From assembly GCF_900636545.1 (NCBI RefSeq), contig NZ_LR134290.1, positions 4,092,001-4,156,000 of the forward strand: 64,000 nt of DNA, in the 5' to 3' direction. Both the position numbers and the translations under genes were made by a program. The first letter of the stretch is position 1, and each line of letters opens with the position of its first letter. The notes beneath the pieces were generated by a model. It saw nothing but the letters and a program-made list of their open reading frames with translations, was not told the DNA's origin and made no database searches. The DNA comes from Pseudomonas mendocina. Its GTDB lineage: Bacteria > Pseudomonadota > Gammaproteobacteria > Pseudomonadales > Pseudomonadaceae. Positions 46,947-56,832 of the stretch are shown piece by piece.

Positions 46947-48494
46947 ATGTCTGCCTCACCCGATTCCCCACGCTTGCAACTGACCGCCATCAGCAAGCAG
47001 TACCCCGGCTGCCTGGCCAACGACCGTATCGACCTGACCATCGCCCCAGGCGAGATCCGCGCCCTGCTCGGCGAGAACGGCGCCGGCAAGAGCACGCTGA
47101 TGAAGATCATCTACGGCGTCACTCAACCCACTAGCGGCGAGATTCAATGGCAGGGTGAGCGGCTGACGATGCGCGACCCGGCCATGGCGCGCCGGCTGGG
47201 CATCGGCATGGTGTTCCAGCATTTCTCGCTGTTCGAGACGCTGACCGTCGCCGAGAACATCGCCCTGGCCATGGGGGCGGAGGCCGGCACGCCGAAGCAG
47301 CTGGAGCCGAAGATTCGCGAGGTGTCGCAGCGCTATGGCATGGCGCTGGAGCCGACGCGCCTGGTGCACAGCCTGTCCATCGGCGAACGTCAGCGAGTGG
47401 AGATCGTGCGCTGCCTGATGCAGGACATCAAACTGCTGATCCTCGACGAGCCCACCTCGGTGCTCACCCCGCAGGAGGCCGACGAGCTGTTCGTCACCCT
47501 GCGCCGTTTGGCCGCCGAGGGCTGCAGCATCCTCTTCATCAGCCACAAGCTCGGCGAAGTGCGCGCGCTGTGCCAGAGCGCCACGGTGCTGCGCGGCGGG
47601 CGGGTGTCCGGCCATTGCGTACCGGCCGAATGCAGCGACCTGGAGCTGGCGCGGCTGATGGTCGGCGACGCCGAGGGGCTGGAAAGCAGTTACCCGAAAG
47701 TCAGCGGGGGCCTGCCACGGCTGCGCGTCGATGACCTCAGTTGGCACAACCCCGATCCCTTCGGCTGCTCGCTGGAACGCATTCGCCTGGAGGTGCGTAG
47801 CGGCGAGATCGTCGGTATCGCCGGGGTGTCTGGCAATGGCCAGGACGAGCTGCTCGCCCTGCTCAGCGGCGAAACCCGCCTGCCGCGTGGCGAGCGTGAG
47901 CGGGTCAGCCTGGATGCCGCAGCGGTAGCCAATCTGCACCCGGATGCGCGGCGCGGGCTGGGCCTGGCCTTCGTCCCCGCCGAGCGCCTCGGCCATGGTG
48001 CGGTGCCGGAGATGAGCCTGGTGGACAACGCTCTGCTCACTGCCTTCGGTCAGGGCTTGGTCAAGGGTGGCCTGGTGCAGCGCGGCAAGGTGCGCGCGCT
48101 GGCCGAGCAGATCATCCAGCGCTTCGCGGTAAAGACGCCGGATGCCGACACGGCGGCGCGCAGCCTGTCCGGCGGCAACCTGCAGAAGTTCATCCTTGGC
48201 CGCGAGATTCTGCAGAACCCGAAACTGCTGGTGGCCGCGCACCCGACCTGGGGCGTGGACGTTGGCGCCGCTGCGGCCATCCACCGTGCGCTGATCGCCC
48301 TGCGCGATGCCGGCGCAGCGATCCTGGTGATCTCCGAAGACCTCGACGAGCTGTTCCAGATCAGCGACCGCATCGGCGCGCTGTGCAGCGGGCGGCTGTC
48401 GCCGCTGGCCACGACGGCGCAAGTGTCCACCGTGGAAGTCGGCCGCTGGATGGCCGGTGAATTCGATCAACCCGCCGCCGCTGCGGCCTGCTGA
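46947..48494 (+). CDS. ABC transporter ATP-binding protein, nucleoside/BMP type (tandem ATPase)
   Basis: A 515-aa protein with two ATPase domains in tandem, as in RbsA-like sugar and BMP-type nucleoside importers. Domain 1 has Walker A GENGAGKST (about 42-50), signature LSIGERQR and Walker B LLILDEPTS. Domain 2 has the degenerate GVSGNGQDE P-loop and LSGGNLQKF signature, with LVAAHPTWGVD. It energises the two permeases immediately downstream. Confidence 0.93.
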   Translation: MSASPDSPRLQLTAISKQYPGCLANDRIDLTIAPGEIRALLGENGAGKSTLMKIIYGVTQPTSGEIQWQGERLTMRDPAMARRLGIGMVFQHFSLFETLTVAENIALAMGAEAGTPKQLEPKIREVSQRYGMALEPTRLVHSLSIGERQRVEIVRCLMQDIKLLILDEPTSVLTPQEADELFVTLRRLAAEGCSILFISHKLGEVRALCQSATVLRGGRVSGHCVPAECSDLELARLMVGDAEGLESSYPKVSGGLPRLRVDDLSWHNPDPFGCSLERIRLEVRSGEIVGIAGVSGNGQDELLALLSGETRLPRGERERVSLDAAAVANLHPDARRGLGLAFVPAERLGHGAVPEMSLVDNALLTAFGQGLVKGGLVQRGKVRALAEQIIQRFAVKTPDADTAARSLSGGNLQKFILGREILQNPKLLVAAHPTWGVDVGAAAAIHRALIALRDAGAAILVISEDLDELFQISDRIGALCSGRLSPLATTAQVSTVEVGRWMAGEFDQPAAAAAC

Positions 48495-48504
48495 CGGAGC
48501 CGTC

Positions 48505-49602
48505 ATGTTGTTATCCCTGGAACCGCGCGGCCAGGAGTCGCGCCCCATGCTCTGGCTGTCGCCGCTGTTGGCCGCCGTGCTGACGCTGCTCAGCGGCATG
48601 CTGCTATTCACCCTGCTCGGTCATGCCCCGCTGGAAACCCTGCACACCCTGCTCATCGCCCCGGTCAGCGACTGGTACGGCGTGTCCGAACTGCTGGTCA
48701 AGGCGCTGCCGATTCTGCTCTGCGCCCTCGGCCTGACGGTGGCCTACCAGGCGCGCATCTGGAACATCGGCGCCGAAGGCCAGTTGCTGATCGGCGCCCT
48801 GGCCGGCAGCGCCATGGCCCTGCAACTGATCGACTGGGACAGTCGCTGGGCGCTGGCCTGGGTAGTGCTCGCCGGCACCTGTGCGGGCGCGGCCTGGGCC
48901 GGGCTGACCGCCTGGCTGCGCACGCAGTTCAACGCCAACGAAATCCTCACCAGCATCATGCTCAACTACATCGCGCTGAACCTGCTGCTGTTCTTCGTGC
49001 ATGGGCCGCTGAAAGACCCGGCCGGTTTCAACTTTCCCGAATCGGCGATGTTCGGCGATGCCAGCCGCCTGCCGCTGGTCAGCGAGGACGGGCGCCTGCA
49101 CGGCGGCCTGTACCTGGCGCTGCTGGCACTGGTGGCGGTGTGGGTGCTGCTGCACAAGAGCTTTCTCGGCTTCCAGATCAAGGTGCTGGGCCTGGACAGC
49201 CGAGCCGCTGGTTTCGTCGGCTTTCGCGAGAAGCGCCTGGTGTGGTTCGCCCTGCTGGTCAGCGGCGCGCTGGCCGGCATGGCCGGCGTCGGCGAAGTGG
49301 CCGGGCCGATTGGCCAACTGGTACCGCAGGTCTCGCCGGGCTACGGCTATGCGGCGATCACCGTGGCCTTTCTCGGCCGTCTCAATCCGCTCGGCATTCT
49401 GTTTGCCAGCCTGTTGATGGCGCTGCTGTACCTGGGCGGCGAGAACGCGCAGATGAACCTCAATCTGCCGCAGGCGATCACCCAGCTGTTTCAGGGAATG
49501 ATGCTGTTCTACCTGCTGGCCTGTGACGTGCTGATCCTCTACCGGCCACGGCTGAAGTGGAAATGGACACGTCGCGAAACGCTTGCCGAAGCCACCACTT
49601 GA
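48505..49602 (+). CDS. ABC transporter permease (nucleoside/BMP type), first subunit
   Basis: A 365-aa permease with about eight hydrophobic segments. The LCALGLTVAYQARIWNIGAEGQLLIGA block is typical of the BPD_transp_2 nucleoside permeases. The ATG at 48505 lies 11 nt after the ATPase stop and follows GGAG. Pairs with the next gene. Confidence 0.92.
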   Translation: MLLSLEPRGQESRPMLWLSPLLAAVLTLLSGMLLFTLLGHAPLETLHTLLIAPVSDWYGVSELLVKALPILLCALGLTVAYQARIWNIGAEGQLLIGALAGSAMALQLIDWDSRWALAWVVLAGTCAGAAWAGLTAWLRTQFNANEILTSIMLNYIALNLLLFFVHGPLKDPAGFNFPESAMFGDASRLPLVSEDGRLHGGLYLALLALVAVWVLLHKSFLGFQIKVLGLDSRAAGFVGFREKRLVWFALLVSGALAGMAGVGEVAGPIGQLVPQVSPGYGYAAITVAFLGRLNPLGILFASLLMALLYLGGENAQMNLNLPQAITQLFQGMMLFYLLACDVLILYRPRLKWKWTRRETLAEATT

Positions 49603-49618
49603 ACGCCAAGGAATCCCC

Positions 49619-50545
49619 ATGGATCTCGATCTGTTGACCAATATTTTCTACGCCATGGTGCGCACCGGCACACCGCTGCTGCTGGTGGCCCTGGGCGAGT
49701 TGGTGTGCGAGAAGAGCGGCGTGCTCAACCTCGGCCAGGAAGGCATGATGCTGTTCGGTGCGGTGATCGGTTTTATCGTCGCCTTCAGCACCGGCAGCCT
49801 GTGGCTGGGCGTGCTGCTGGCGATTGCCGCCGGCATGCTGCTGTCGATGCTGTTCGCCGCTGTGGCGCTGGGCTTCAACGCCAGCCAGGTAGCCACCGGC
49901 CTGGCCCTGACCATCTTTGGCGTGGGTCTTTCCACCTTCGTCGGCGCAGCCTGGGTTGGCAAGCCGCTGAGCGGTTTCGAGCCCATCGTCATCCCGCTGC
50001 TGTCCGACATCCCGCTGATCGGGCGCATGCTGTTCGCCCAGGACGTGCTGATCTATCTGTCCTTCGCCCTCTTTGCGCTGGTGGCCTGGGTGCTGCTGAA
50101 AAGCCGTGTCGGCCTGGTCATCCAGGCCGTCGGCGAGAACCCGGACGCTGCAAGTGCCATGGGCCTGCCGGTGCTGCGCGTGCGTACCCTGGCGGTGCTG
50201 TTCGGCGGCGCAATGGCTGGTCTAGCAGGTGGTTACCTGTCGCTGGCCTACACGCCGATGTGGGCGGAAAACATGACCGCCGGCCGCGGCTGGATCGCCC
50301 TGGCCCTGGTGGTATTCGCCAGTTGGCGCGTGTTCCGCGTGTTGCTCGGCGCCTACCTGTTCGGCCTGGCCAGCATCCTCCACCTGGTGGCGCAGGGCAT
50401 CGGCCTGTCGATCCCGTCGAACCTGCTGGCCATGCTGCCCTACGTCGCCACCATCGTGGTGTTGGTACTGCTCTCGCGCGATGCGATCAAGACCCGGCTG
50501 TATGCGCCGGTGTCGCTAGGCCAGCCGTGGCAGCCGGGGCATTGA
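49619..50545 (+). CDS. ABC transporter permease (nucleoside/BMP type), second subunit
   Basis: A 308-aa permease with GELVCEKSGVLNLGQEGMMLFGA and PALGLPVLRVR-like blocks of the second BMP-system permease. Start at 49619 with AAGGA 7 nt upstream. Ends the transporter operon before a 23-bp REP palindrome. Confidence 0.92.
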   Translation: MDLDLLTNIFYAMVRTGTPLLLVALGELVCEKSGVLNLGQEGMMLFGAVIGFIVAFSTGSLWLGVLLAIAAGMLLSMLFAAVALGFNASQVATGLALTIFGVGLSTFVGAAWVGKPLSGFEPIVIPLLSDIPLIGRMLFAQDVLIYLSFALFALVAWVLLKSRVGLVIQAVGENPDAASAMGLPVLRVRTLAVLFGGAMAGLAGGYLSLAYTPMWAENMTAGRGWIALALVVFASWRVFRVLLGAYLFGLASILHLVAQGIGLSIPSNLLAMLPYVATIVVLVLLSRDAIKTRLYAPVSLGQPWQPGH

Positions 50546-50555
50546 CAGTCAATAG

Positions 50556-50616
50556 TCGCGGCTAAAGCCCCTCCCACAAGAACAGCGCCAACCTGTGGGA
50601 GGGGCTTTAGCCGCGA
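50556..50616. repeat. REPIN: 23-bp perfect inverted REP repeat
   Basis: Arms 50556-50578 and 50594-50616 (TCGCGGCTAAAGCCCCTCCC...) are perfect reverse complements around a 15-nt loop. It may also serve as terminator between the convergent permease and membrane-protein genes. Confidence 0.85.
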
Positions 50617-50621
50617 CAGGT

Positions 50622-51020
50622 TTACTTCTCCCTAACCGGCCACAACTGCGCCACGCCCCAGGCCAGTTCGAAGACCAGGAAGATCGCGATCAGCGGCGTT
50701 GCGCCGTGCATCAGGGCGTAGATCTGCCAGGTGGAGAACAGCAGGCGACCAGCCGCGTCATAGCGACCGAACACTGCTTGCGGATCGCGAATACGCAGCA
50801 CCGACCAGACGCAGATGATCGAGCCCATCAGGTTGCCCAGCAGCATATGCATCGGTTCGAAGGCCGGCAGCGCGCCCGGCAGGCCGAGGCCGTGATGCAG
50901 GCTTTGCAGCAGGCCATGCAGCGCCATGAAGCTCCAGGGCGTAACGAAGGCCGCGGCCACCAGCAGGTCATACCAGCCGCTGGCCCGTACCAGGCGACGA
51001 TAGTGTTCGGGGGTCCACAT
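50622..51020 (-). CDS. Small membrane protein, likely target of the divergent MerR regulator
   Basis: A 132-aa protein with about four hydrophobic segments (about 18-36, 60-78, 95-110 and 112-125). No family recognised. The ATG at 51020 has TGGAG 8 nt upstream. A MerR-type promoter (see 51052-51083) reads into it, so it is probably the regulated gene. Confidence 0.75.
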   Translation of the reverse strand: MWTPEHYRRLVRASGWYDLLVAAAFVTPWSFMALHGLLQSLHHGLGLPGALPAFEPMHMLLGNLMGSIICVWSVLRIRDPQAVFGRYDAAGRLLFSTWQIYALMHGATPLIAIFLVFELAWGVAQLWPVREK

Positions 51021-51051
51021 GGGTGTTGCTCCAGTCATTGAAGGAGCACCC

Positions 51052-51083
51052 AGGCTAAGGCCTGGAGTATGCTCCAAGGTCAA
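51052..51083 (-). promoter_or_regulatory. MerR-type promoter/operator
   Basis: On the minus strand TTGACC (-35, 51078-51083) is followed by a long 19-20-bp spacer containing the dyad TGGAGCATACTCCA, then TTAGCC/TAGCCT (-10, 51052-51058). An overlong spacer with a central dyad is the hallmark of MerR-activated promoters. It lies in the divergent region of the MerR gene. Confidence 0.75.
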
Positions 51084-51102
51084 CACCCCACCGAGCGAAA
51101 AA

Positions 51103-51453
51103 ATGCGAATCGGAGAACTGGCCGAAGCCTGCGACGTGAGCCGCGACACCCTGCGTTTCTACGAGCAACGCGGGCTGATCGCCGCGCGGCGTACTGCCAA
51201 CGGCTACCGCGACTACCCCGTCGAGATGGTGCAACTGGTCACCTATATCAAGACCGCGCAGCGCCTGGGTTTCAGCCTTGGCGAGATCAGCCAGCATGTC
51301 GGCGGCCTGTGGCAGACCAGCGACCCGGATCAGTCGGTGACCCAACTACTGCAGGACAAGCTGGCACTTATCGAGCGCCGCATCGACGAACTGCAGCAAT
51401 TGCGCAGCGAACTGCTGCAGCGCCTGACCACCACCTGCCCGCTGCGCGCCTGA
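51103..51453 (+). CDS. MerR-family transcriptional regulator
   Basis: A 116-aa regulator: MRIGELAEACDVSRDTLRFYEQRGLI (winged-helix start), RTANGYRDYP, then a long coiled-coil dimerisation helix. The C-terminus carries a single Cys in TTTCPLRA. The short form and lone cysteine do not clearly identify the inducer. The start at 51103 matches the conserved MerR N-terminus. Confidence 0.9.
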   Translation: MRIGELAEACDVSRDTLRFYEQRGLIAARRTANGYRDYPVEMVQLVTYIKTAQRLGFSLGEISQHVGGLWQTSDPDQSVTQLLQDKLALIERRIDELQQLRSELLQRLTTTCPLRA

Positions 51454-51579
51454 CAGCGATTGCTTGCTGACCAAAAAGTCAGCTATCTTCCGCGCACGTC
51501 GATGCCGACGCACCTGGATCAGCAGACAGGGTCAACACTGAGCTGGCTTACCTGACATCAACCTCAGAGGAGCCTGCTC

Positions 51580-52935
51580 ATGGCAGCTACCCGTATCTGG
51601 ATCAAGAATCCCCTTGCCATCTTCACCGCCAATGACCTGGACGCTTCCGGCGGCCTGGTGATCGAGGATGGCCGCATCGTCGAAGTGCTCGGTGCCGGCC
51701 AGCAACCTGCCGCGCCCTGCCAGCAAGTGTTCGATGCCCGCGAGCACGTGGTGCTGCCGGGCCTGATCAATACCCACCATCACTTCTACCAGACCCTCAC
51801 CCGCGCCTGGGCGCCGGTGGTCAACCAGCCGCTGTTCCCCTGGCTGAAGACGCTCTATCCGGTCTGGGCACGCCTCACTCCCGAGAAGCTCGCCCTGGCC
51901 AGCAAGGTGGCGCTGGCCGAACTACTGCTGTCCGGCTGCAGCACGGCCGCCGATCATCATTACCTGTTCCCCGGCGGCCTGGAGAACGCGATCGATGTGC
52001 AGGTCGAAGCGGTACGCGAACTGGGCATGCGCGCCATGCTCACCCGCGGTTCGATGAGCCTGGGCGAAGCCGACGGCGGCCTGCCGCCGCAGCAAACGGT
52101 ACAGCAGGGCGAGGTGATCCTGGCGGACAGCCAGCGCCTGATCGGCCAGTACCACGAGCGCGGCGACGGGGCGCAGATCCAGATCGCCCTGGCGCCCTGC
52201 TCGCCCTTCTCGGTGACTCAGGAAATCATGCGCCAGAGCGCCGAACTGGCCGAGGCGCTGGACGTGCGTCTGCACACCCACCTGGCCGAAACCCTCGACG
52301 AGGAGGACTTCTGCCTGCAGCGCTTTGGCCTGCGCACCGTGGATTACCTGGACAGCGTCGGCTGGCTCGGCCCGCGCACCTGGCTGGCACATGGCATTCA
52401 TTTCAACCCTGACGAGATCACCCGTCTGGGCGCTGCCGGCACCGGCATCTGTCATTGCCCCAGCTCCAACATGCGCCTGGCTTCGGGCATCTGCCCCAGC
52501 GTCGAGCTGGAAGCCGCCGGTGCGCCGCTGGGCCTGGGCGTCGATGGCTCTGCCTCCAACGATGCCTCGAACATGATCCTCGAAGCGCGCCAGGCGCTGT
52601 ACATCCAGCGCCTGCGCTACGGCGCCGAGCAGATCACCCCGCAGCGCGTGCTTGGCTGGGCCAGCAAGGGCTCGGCGAAACTGCTGGGGCGCAGCGACAT
52701 CGGTGAACTGGCTGTAGGCAAGCAGGCCGACCTGGCGCTGTTCAAGCTCGATGAGCTGCGCTTCTCCGGCAGTCACGATCCACTCTCCGCACTGCTGCTG
52801 TGCGGCGCCGACCGCGCCGACCGGATGATGATCGGCGGCACCTGGCGCGTTATCGATGGGCAGATCGAAGGGCTCGATGTGGCGCAGCTGATCGCCAATC
52901 ACCGCCAGGCGGCGCGTGAGCTGATCAACGGCTGA
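51580..52935 (+). CDS. 8-oxoguanine deaminase (amidohydrolase superfamily)
   Basis: A 451-aa metal-dependent deaminase. Metal ligands: His66-68 region in NTHHHFYQT, RLHTHLAET, LAHGIHF and a catalytic Asp in GVDGSASND. Length and motifs match the TRZ/ATZ-type 8-oxoguanine (isoguanine) deaminases known from Pseudomonas, which convert 8-oxoguanine to uric acid. It lies among purine transport and deaminase genes. Confidence 0.88.
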   Translation: MAATRIWIKNPLAIFTANDLDASGGLVIEDGRIVEVLGAGQQPAAPCQQVFDAREHVVLPGLINTHHHFYQTLTRAWAPVVNQPLFPWLKTLYPVWARLTPEKLALASKVALAELLLSGCSTAADHHYLFPGGLENAIDVQVEAVRELGMRAMLTRGSMSLGEADGGLPPQQTVQQGEVILADSQRLIGQYHERGDGAQIQIALAPCSPFSVTQEIMRQSAELAEALDVRLHTHLAETLDEEDFCLQRFGLRTVDYLDSVGWLGPRTWLAHGIHFNPDEITRLGAAGTGICHCPSSNMRLASGICPSVELEAAGAPLGLGVDGSASNDASNMILEARQALYIQRLRYGAEQITPQRVLGWASKGSAKLLGRSDIGELAVGKQADLALFKLDELRFSGSHDPLSALLLCGADRADRMMIGGTWRVIDGQIEGLDVAQLIANHRQAARELING

Positions 52936-53291
52936 GGACGATCCGCAGGGTGAGCCGTGCGCGCTGGTGAACCAAGGTGCGCACGGCGCACCCTACGAGC
53001 GGTCAGCGATTAATCGGCTGTAGGAGCGAGCACTGCTCGCGAAGGCTCATACCTAGAAAGCTTCGCGAGCAGAGCTCGCTCCTACCTGCGTACATCCCAC
53101 AAGCAGTCGCCCTTTGCGCACCACAAAACGGCAACTGCACGCGCTGCGCACCAAGACCGTTCCATCCCGTACAACCGCATCTGCATGAAATGGGTCCGCC
53201 ACGGCTATCTGTCTTATTGGTCAGCTTTTTGCAGTCATGGGATCAGCCAACCAACGGCCATCCCAATACCAAGACTGGAGCTGCACCCACC
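52936..53291. other. Intergenic region with two dispersed palindromes
   Basis: 356 bp without a gene. It contains CAGGGTGAGCCGTGCGCGC...GTGCGCACGGCGCACCCTAC (52946-52995) and a REPIN-like unit GTAGGAGCGAG...CTCGCTCCTAC (53020-53085). The promoter of the substrate-binding-protein gene presumably lies in the last 150 bp. Confidence 0.6.
53020..53085. repeat. REPIN-like inverted repeat (GTAGGAGCGAGC family)
   Basis: Arms GTAGGAGCGAG-CACTGCTCGCGAAG and CTTCGCGAGCAGAG-CTCGCTCCTAC pair over about 24 positions around an 18-nt loop. Different from the TCGCGGCT family seen elsewhere in the window. Confidence 0.75.
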
Positions 53292-54374
53292 ATGTTCGAG
53301 AAGAGCAAAAAACCGCTGCTGCGCACCCTCGTCGCCGCCCTGGGCTTTGGCGCCATGCTCAGCGCCTCCGCCGCCGATCCCTTGAAAGTCGGCTTCGTCT
53401 ACATCGGCCCTATCGGCGACCACGGCTGGACTTACCAGCACGAACAAGGCCGGCAGATGCTGATCAAGGAAATGGGCGACAAGGTCACCACCAGCTTCGT
53501 AGAGAACGTGCCGGAAGGTGCCGATGCCGAGCGGGTGATTCGCAACATGGCCAAGGGCGGTTTCGACCTGATCTTCACCACCTCCTTCGGCTACATGAAC
53601 CCGACCATCAAGGTGGCCAAGCAATTCCCCAAGGTCACCTTCGAGCACGCCACCGGCTACAAGCAGGACAAGAACGTCGGCACCTACCTGTCGCGCTCCT
53701 ACGAGGGGCGCTACGTCGGCGGCTTCCTCGCGGCGAAGATGACCAAGACCAAGAAAGTCGGCTACATCGCCTCCTTCCCGATCCCCGAGGTGATCCGCGA
53801 CATCAACGCCATCCAGCTGGCCCTGGACAAGTACAACCCGGGCACCGAGATCAAGGTGGTGTGGGTCAACACCTGGTTCGATCCGGGCAAGGAATCCGAC
53901 GCCGCCAATGCGCTGATCGACCAGGGCGTGGACGTCATGTTCCAGCACACCGACAGCCCGGCGCCGATCCAGACCGCCGAGCGCCGTGGCATCTACTCCG
54001 TCGGCTACGCCTCGGACATGGCTCACTTCGGGCCGAAGGCCGTGCTCACCTCCATCGTCAACGACTGGGGCCCGCACTACATCAAGTCCACCCAGGCGGT
54101 GATCGACGGTACCTGGAAATCCGAAGATTTCTGGGGCGGCCTGGCCGAGGACACCCTCTCACTGCCGATCAGCGATCTGGTGCCTGCCGGCGTGAAGAGC
54201 GAGGCCGAGCAGATCATCGCCGACATTCGCAGCGGCAAGTTCCACCCCTTCACCGGCCCGATCAAGGATCAGAGCGGCGCAGTGCGCATCGCCGATGGCG
54301 TGAGCGCGACCAATGCCGAGCTGGCTGCGATGAACTATTACGTGGAAAACGTGAAGGCCGAGCTGCCGAAGTAA
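53292..54374 (+). CDS. BMP-family ABC transporter substrate-binding protein
   Basis: A 360-aa periplasmic protein: signal peptide about residues 1-28 (LSASAAD), then the BMP/PnrA-like fold (VGFVYIGPIGDHGWTYQHEQGR, DLIFTTSFGYMNP). The family binds nucleosides or purines. It probably feeds the ATPase/permease trio at 46.9-50.5 kb, although it is separated from them by the MerR pair and the deaminase gene. The ATG at 53292 follows TGGAGC; the longer open frame is intergenic. Confidence 0.92.
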   Translation: MFEKSKKPLLRTLVAALGFGAMLSASAADPLKVGFVYIGPIGDHGWTYQHEQGRQMLIKEMGDKVTTSFVENVPEGADAERVIRNMAKGGFDLIFTTSFGYMNPTIKVAKQFPKVTFEHATGYKQDKNVGTYLSRSYEGRYVGGFLAAKMTKTKKVGYIASFPIPEVIRDINAIQLALDKYNPGTEIKVVWVNTWFDPGKESDAANALIDQGVDVMFQHTDSPAPIQTAERRGIYSVGYASDMAHFGPKAVLTSIVNDWGPHYIKSTQAVIDGTWKSEDFWGGLAEDTLSLPISDLVPAGVKSEAEQIIADIRSGKFHPFTGPIKDQSGAVRIADGVSATNAELAAMNYYVENVKAELPK

Positions 54375-54385
54375 CTACACAAAGC

Positions 54386-54440
54386 ATCGCGGCTGAAGCG
54401 GAATGCCTCCTGCCCCCGTAGGAGCGGCTTCAGCCGCGAT
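54386..54440. repeat. REP-type inverted repeat
   Basis: ATCGCGGCTGAAGCG and CGCTTCAGCCGCGAT-type arms (54386-54400, 54425-54440) in the gap after the substrate-binding-protein gene. Same TCGCGGCTGAAGC family as at 56767. Confidence 0.8.
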
Positions 54441-54565
54441 GATCAAGAAATCACCGATGCCGTCCCTGCTACCGGCAGAACCGCATCAAGGGGATCTCAT
54501 CCGAGGTCTCTTTCCGCTGCCCTGGGTACGAGAAGACTCGCAGCACCGCCCACCCGAGGCTCAAC

Positions 54566-55531
54566 ATGAACGCATTACCCATCATCGACATCGCCCCTCT
54601 CTACGCCGACGACGCTTCGGCCTGGCCTGCCGTGGCCGAGCAGATCGACCGTGCCTGCCGCGACTGGGGCTTTTTCTATATCGTCGGCCATCCCATCGGC
54701 GCCGAGCGAATCGACGCCCTGCTCAGCGCGGCGAAGACCTTCTTCGCCCAACCGGCCGAGGAAAAACTCAGGATCGATATCACCCAGACCGCCCACCACC
54801 GCGGCTACGGCGCCATCGCCACCGAACAGCTCGACCCGAGCAAGCCGAGCGACCTCAAGGAAACCTTCGACATGGGTTTCCACATGCCCGCCGATCACCC
54901 CGAGGTGCTGGCCGGCAAACCCTTGCGTGGGCCGAACCGTCACCCGGACATGCCCGGCTGGGCCGAGCTGATGGAAGCCCACTACGGCGACATGCAGGAC
55001 TTGGCTAAGACCCTGCTGCGCGCCATGGCCATGGCGCTGGACATCGAGCACGACTTCTTCGAGGCACGCTTTCATGAGCCGATCAGCGTGCTGCGCATGA
55101 TCCACTACCCGCCGCGCCATACCGCCAGCAGCGCCGAGCAACAGGGCGCCGGCGCACACACCGACTACGGCTGCGTCACCCTGCTCTATCAGGATGAAGC
55201 CGGTGGCCTGCAGGTTCGCGCGCGCAGTGGCAAGTGGATCGACGCGCCGCCCATTGCCGGCAGTTTCGTGGTCAACATCGGCGACATGATGGCGCGCTGG
55301 AGCAACGACCGTTACACCTCGACGCCGCACCGGGTGATCAGCCCGCTGGGGGTGGATCGCTACTCCATGCCCTTCTTCGCCGAACCGCACCCCGACACGC
55401 TGATCGATTGCCTGCCGAACTGTTCCAGCGCGGACAACCCGGCCAAATACACACCGGTAACCAGCGCCGAGTACCTGCTGTCGCGCTTCGCCGATACCTA
55501 TGCCTATCGGCGCGAGGAAACGCAGGGCTGA
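54566..55531 (+). CDS. Isopenicillin-N-synthase-like 2-oxoglutarate/Fe(II) oxygenase
   Basis: A 321-aa non-haem iron oxygenase of the IPNS-like family. An N-terminal DIOX_N domain precedes the Fe-binding His198-x-Asp200 (HTDYG) and His255 (STPHRV), with the 2OG-binding Arg265-x-Ser267 (RYSMPF). Located between a purine ABC transporter component and adenine deaminase, it may act on a purine or a derivative; the substrate is unknown. Confidence 0.9.
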   Translation: MNALPIIDIAPLYADDASAWPAVAEQIDRACRDWGFFYIVGHPIGAERIDALLSAAKTFFAQPAEEKLRIDITQTAHHRGYGAIATEQLDPSKPSDLKETFDMGFHMPADHPEVLAGKPLRGPNRHPDMPGWAELMEAHYGDMQDLAKTLLRAMAMALDIEHDFFEARFHEPISVLRMIHYPPRHTASSAEQQGAGAHTDYGCVTLLYQDEAGGLQVRARSGKWIDAPPIAGSFVVNIGDMMARWSNDRYTSTPHRVISPLGVDRYSMPFFAEPHPDTLIDCLPNCSSADNPAKYTPVTSAEYLLSRFADTYAYRREETQG

Positions 55532-55548
55532 AGCGGGCGTGATGATGG

Positions 55549-55735
55549 CTCCCACGCTCCGGCGTGGGAGACCAGCCAGGGACGCTCTGCGTCCCTCAGA
55601 CGCGGAGCGTCTGCAACGGCATTCCCACGCGGAGCGCGGGAATGATCGGAAATCCGCGGATGAATCCACTCCTACAGGATACTCAAGACGAACCCGGCAT
55701 TCGCGGACAAGTCCGCTCCCACAAGGGGAGCCCCG
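55549..55735. repeat. Cluster of small palindromic repeats
   Basis: It includes CTCCCACGCTCCGGCGTGGGAG, GGGACGCTCTGCGTCCC, CAGACGCGGAGCGTCTG and TTCCCACGCGGAGCGCGGGAA hairpins. A REP-type half, TTCGCGGACAAGTCCGCTCC, follows at about 55702-55721. No gene in this stretch. Confidence 0.7.
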
Positions 55736-55794
55736 CCCATCGGCACAGCACGATCCTGTCCGAGCGGTTAAACTTACCGGTTACCCAAGCCTGA

Positions 55795-56757
<963 letters not shown>

Positions 56758-56766
56758 GCAAGGCCA

Positions 56767-56824
56767 TCGCGGCTGAAGCCCCTCCCACGGGGCGTGCGAA
56801 CTGTGGGAGGGGCTTCAGCCGCGA
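56767..56824. repeat. REPIN: 22-bp inverted REP repeat
   Basis: Arms TCGCGGCTGAAGCCCCTCCC... and its complement flank a short loop between the convergent adenine deaminase and cytochrome b genes. Also a likely terminator. Confidence 0.85.
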
Positions 56825-56832
56825 CTTGAGTA

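Noticed and set aside
52977..53291. 105-codon N-terminal extension of the BMP substrate-binding protein
   Set aside because: It covers REP palindromes and would mask a clear signal peptide starting at 53292.
55549..55735. Possible CRISPR array
   Set aside because: The hairpins differ in sequence and length, spacing is irregular, and no cas gene is nearby; it is a cluster of small palindromes.
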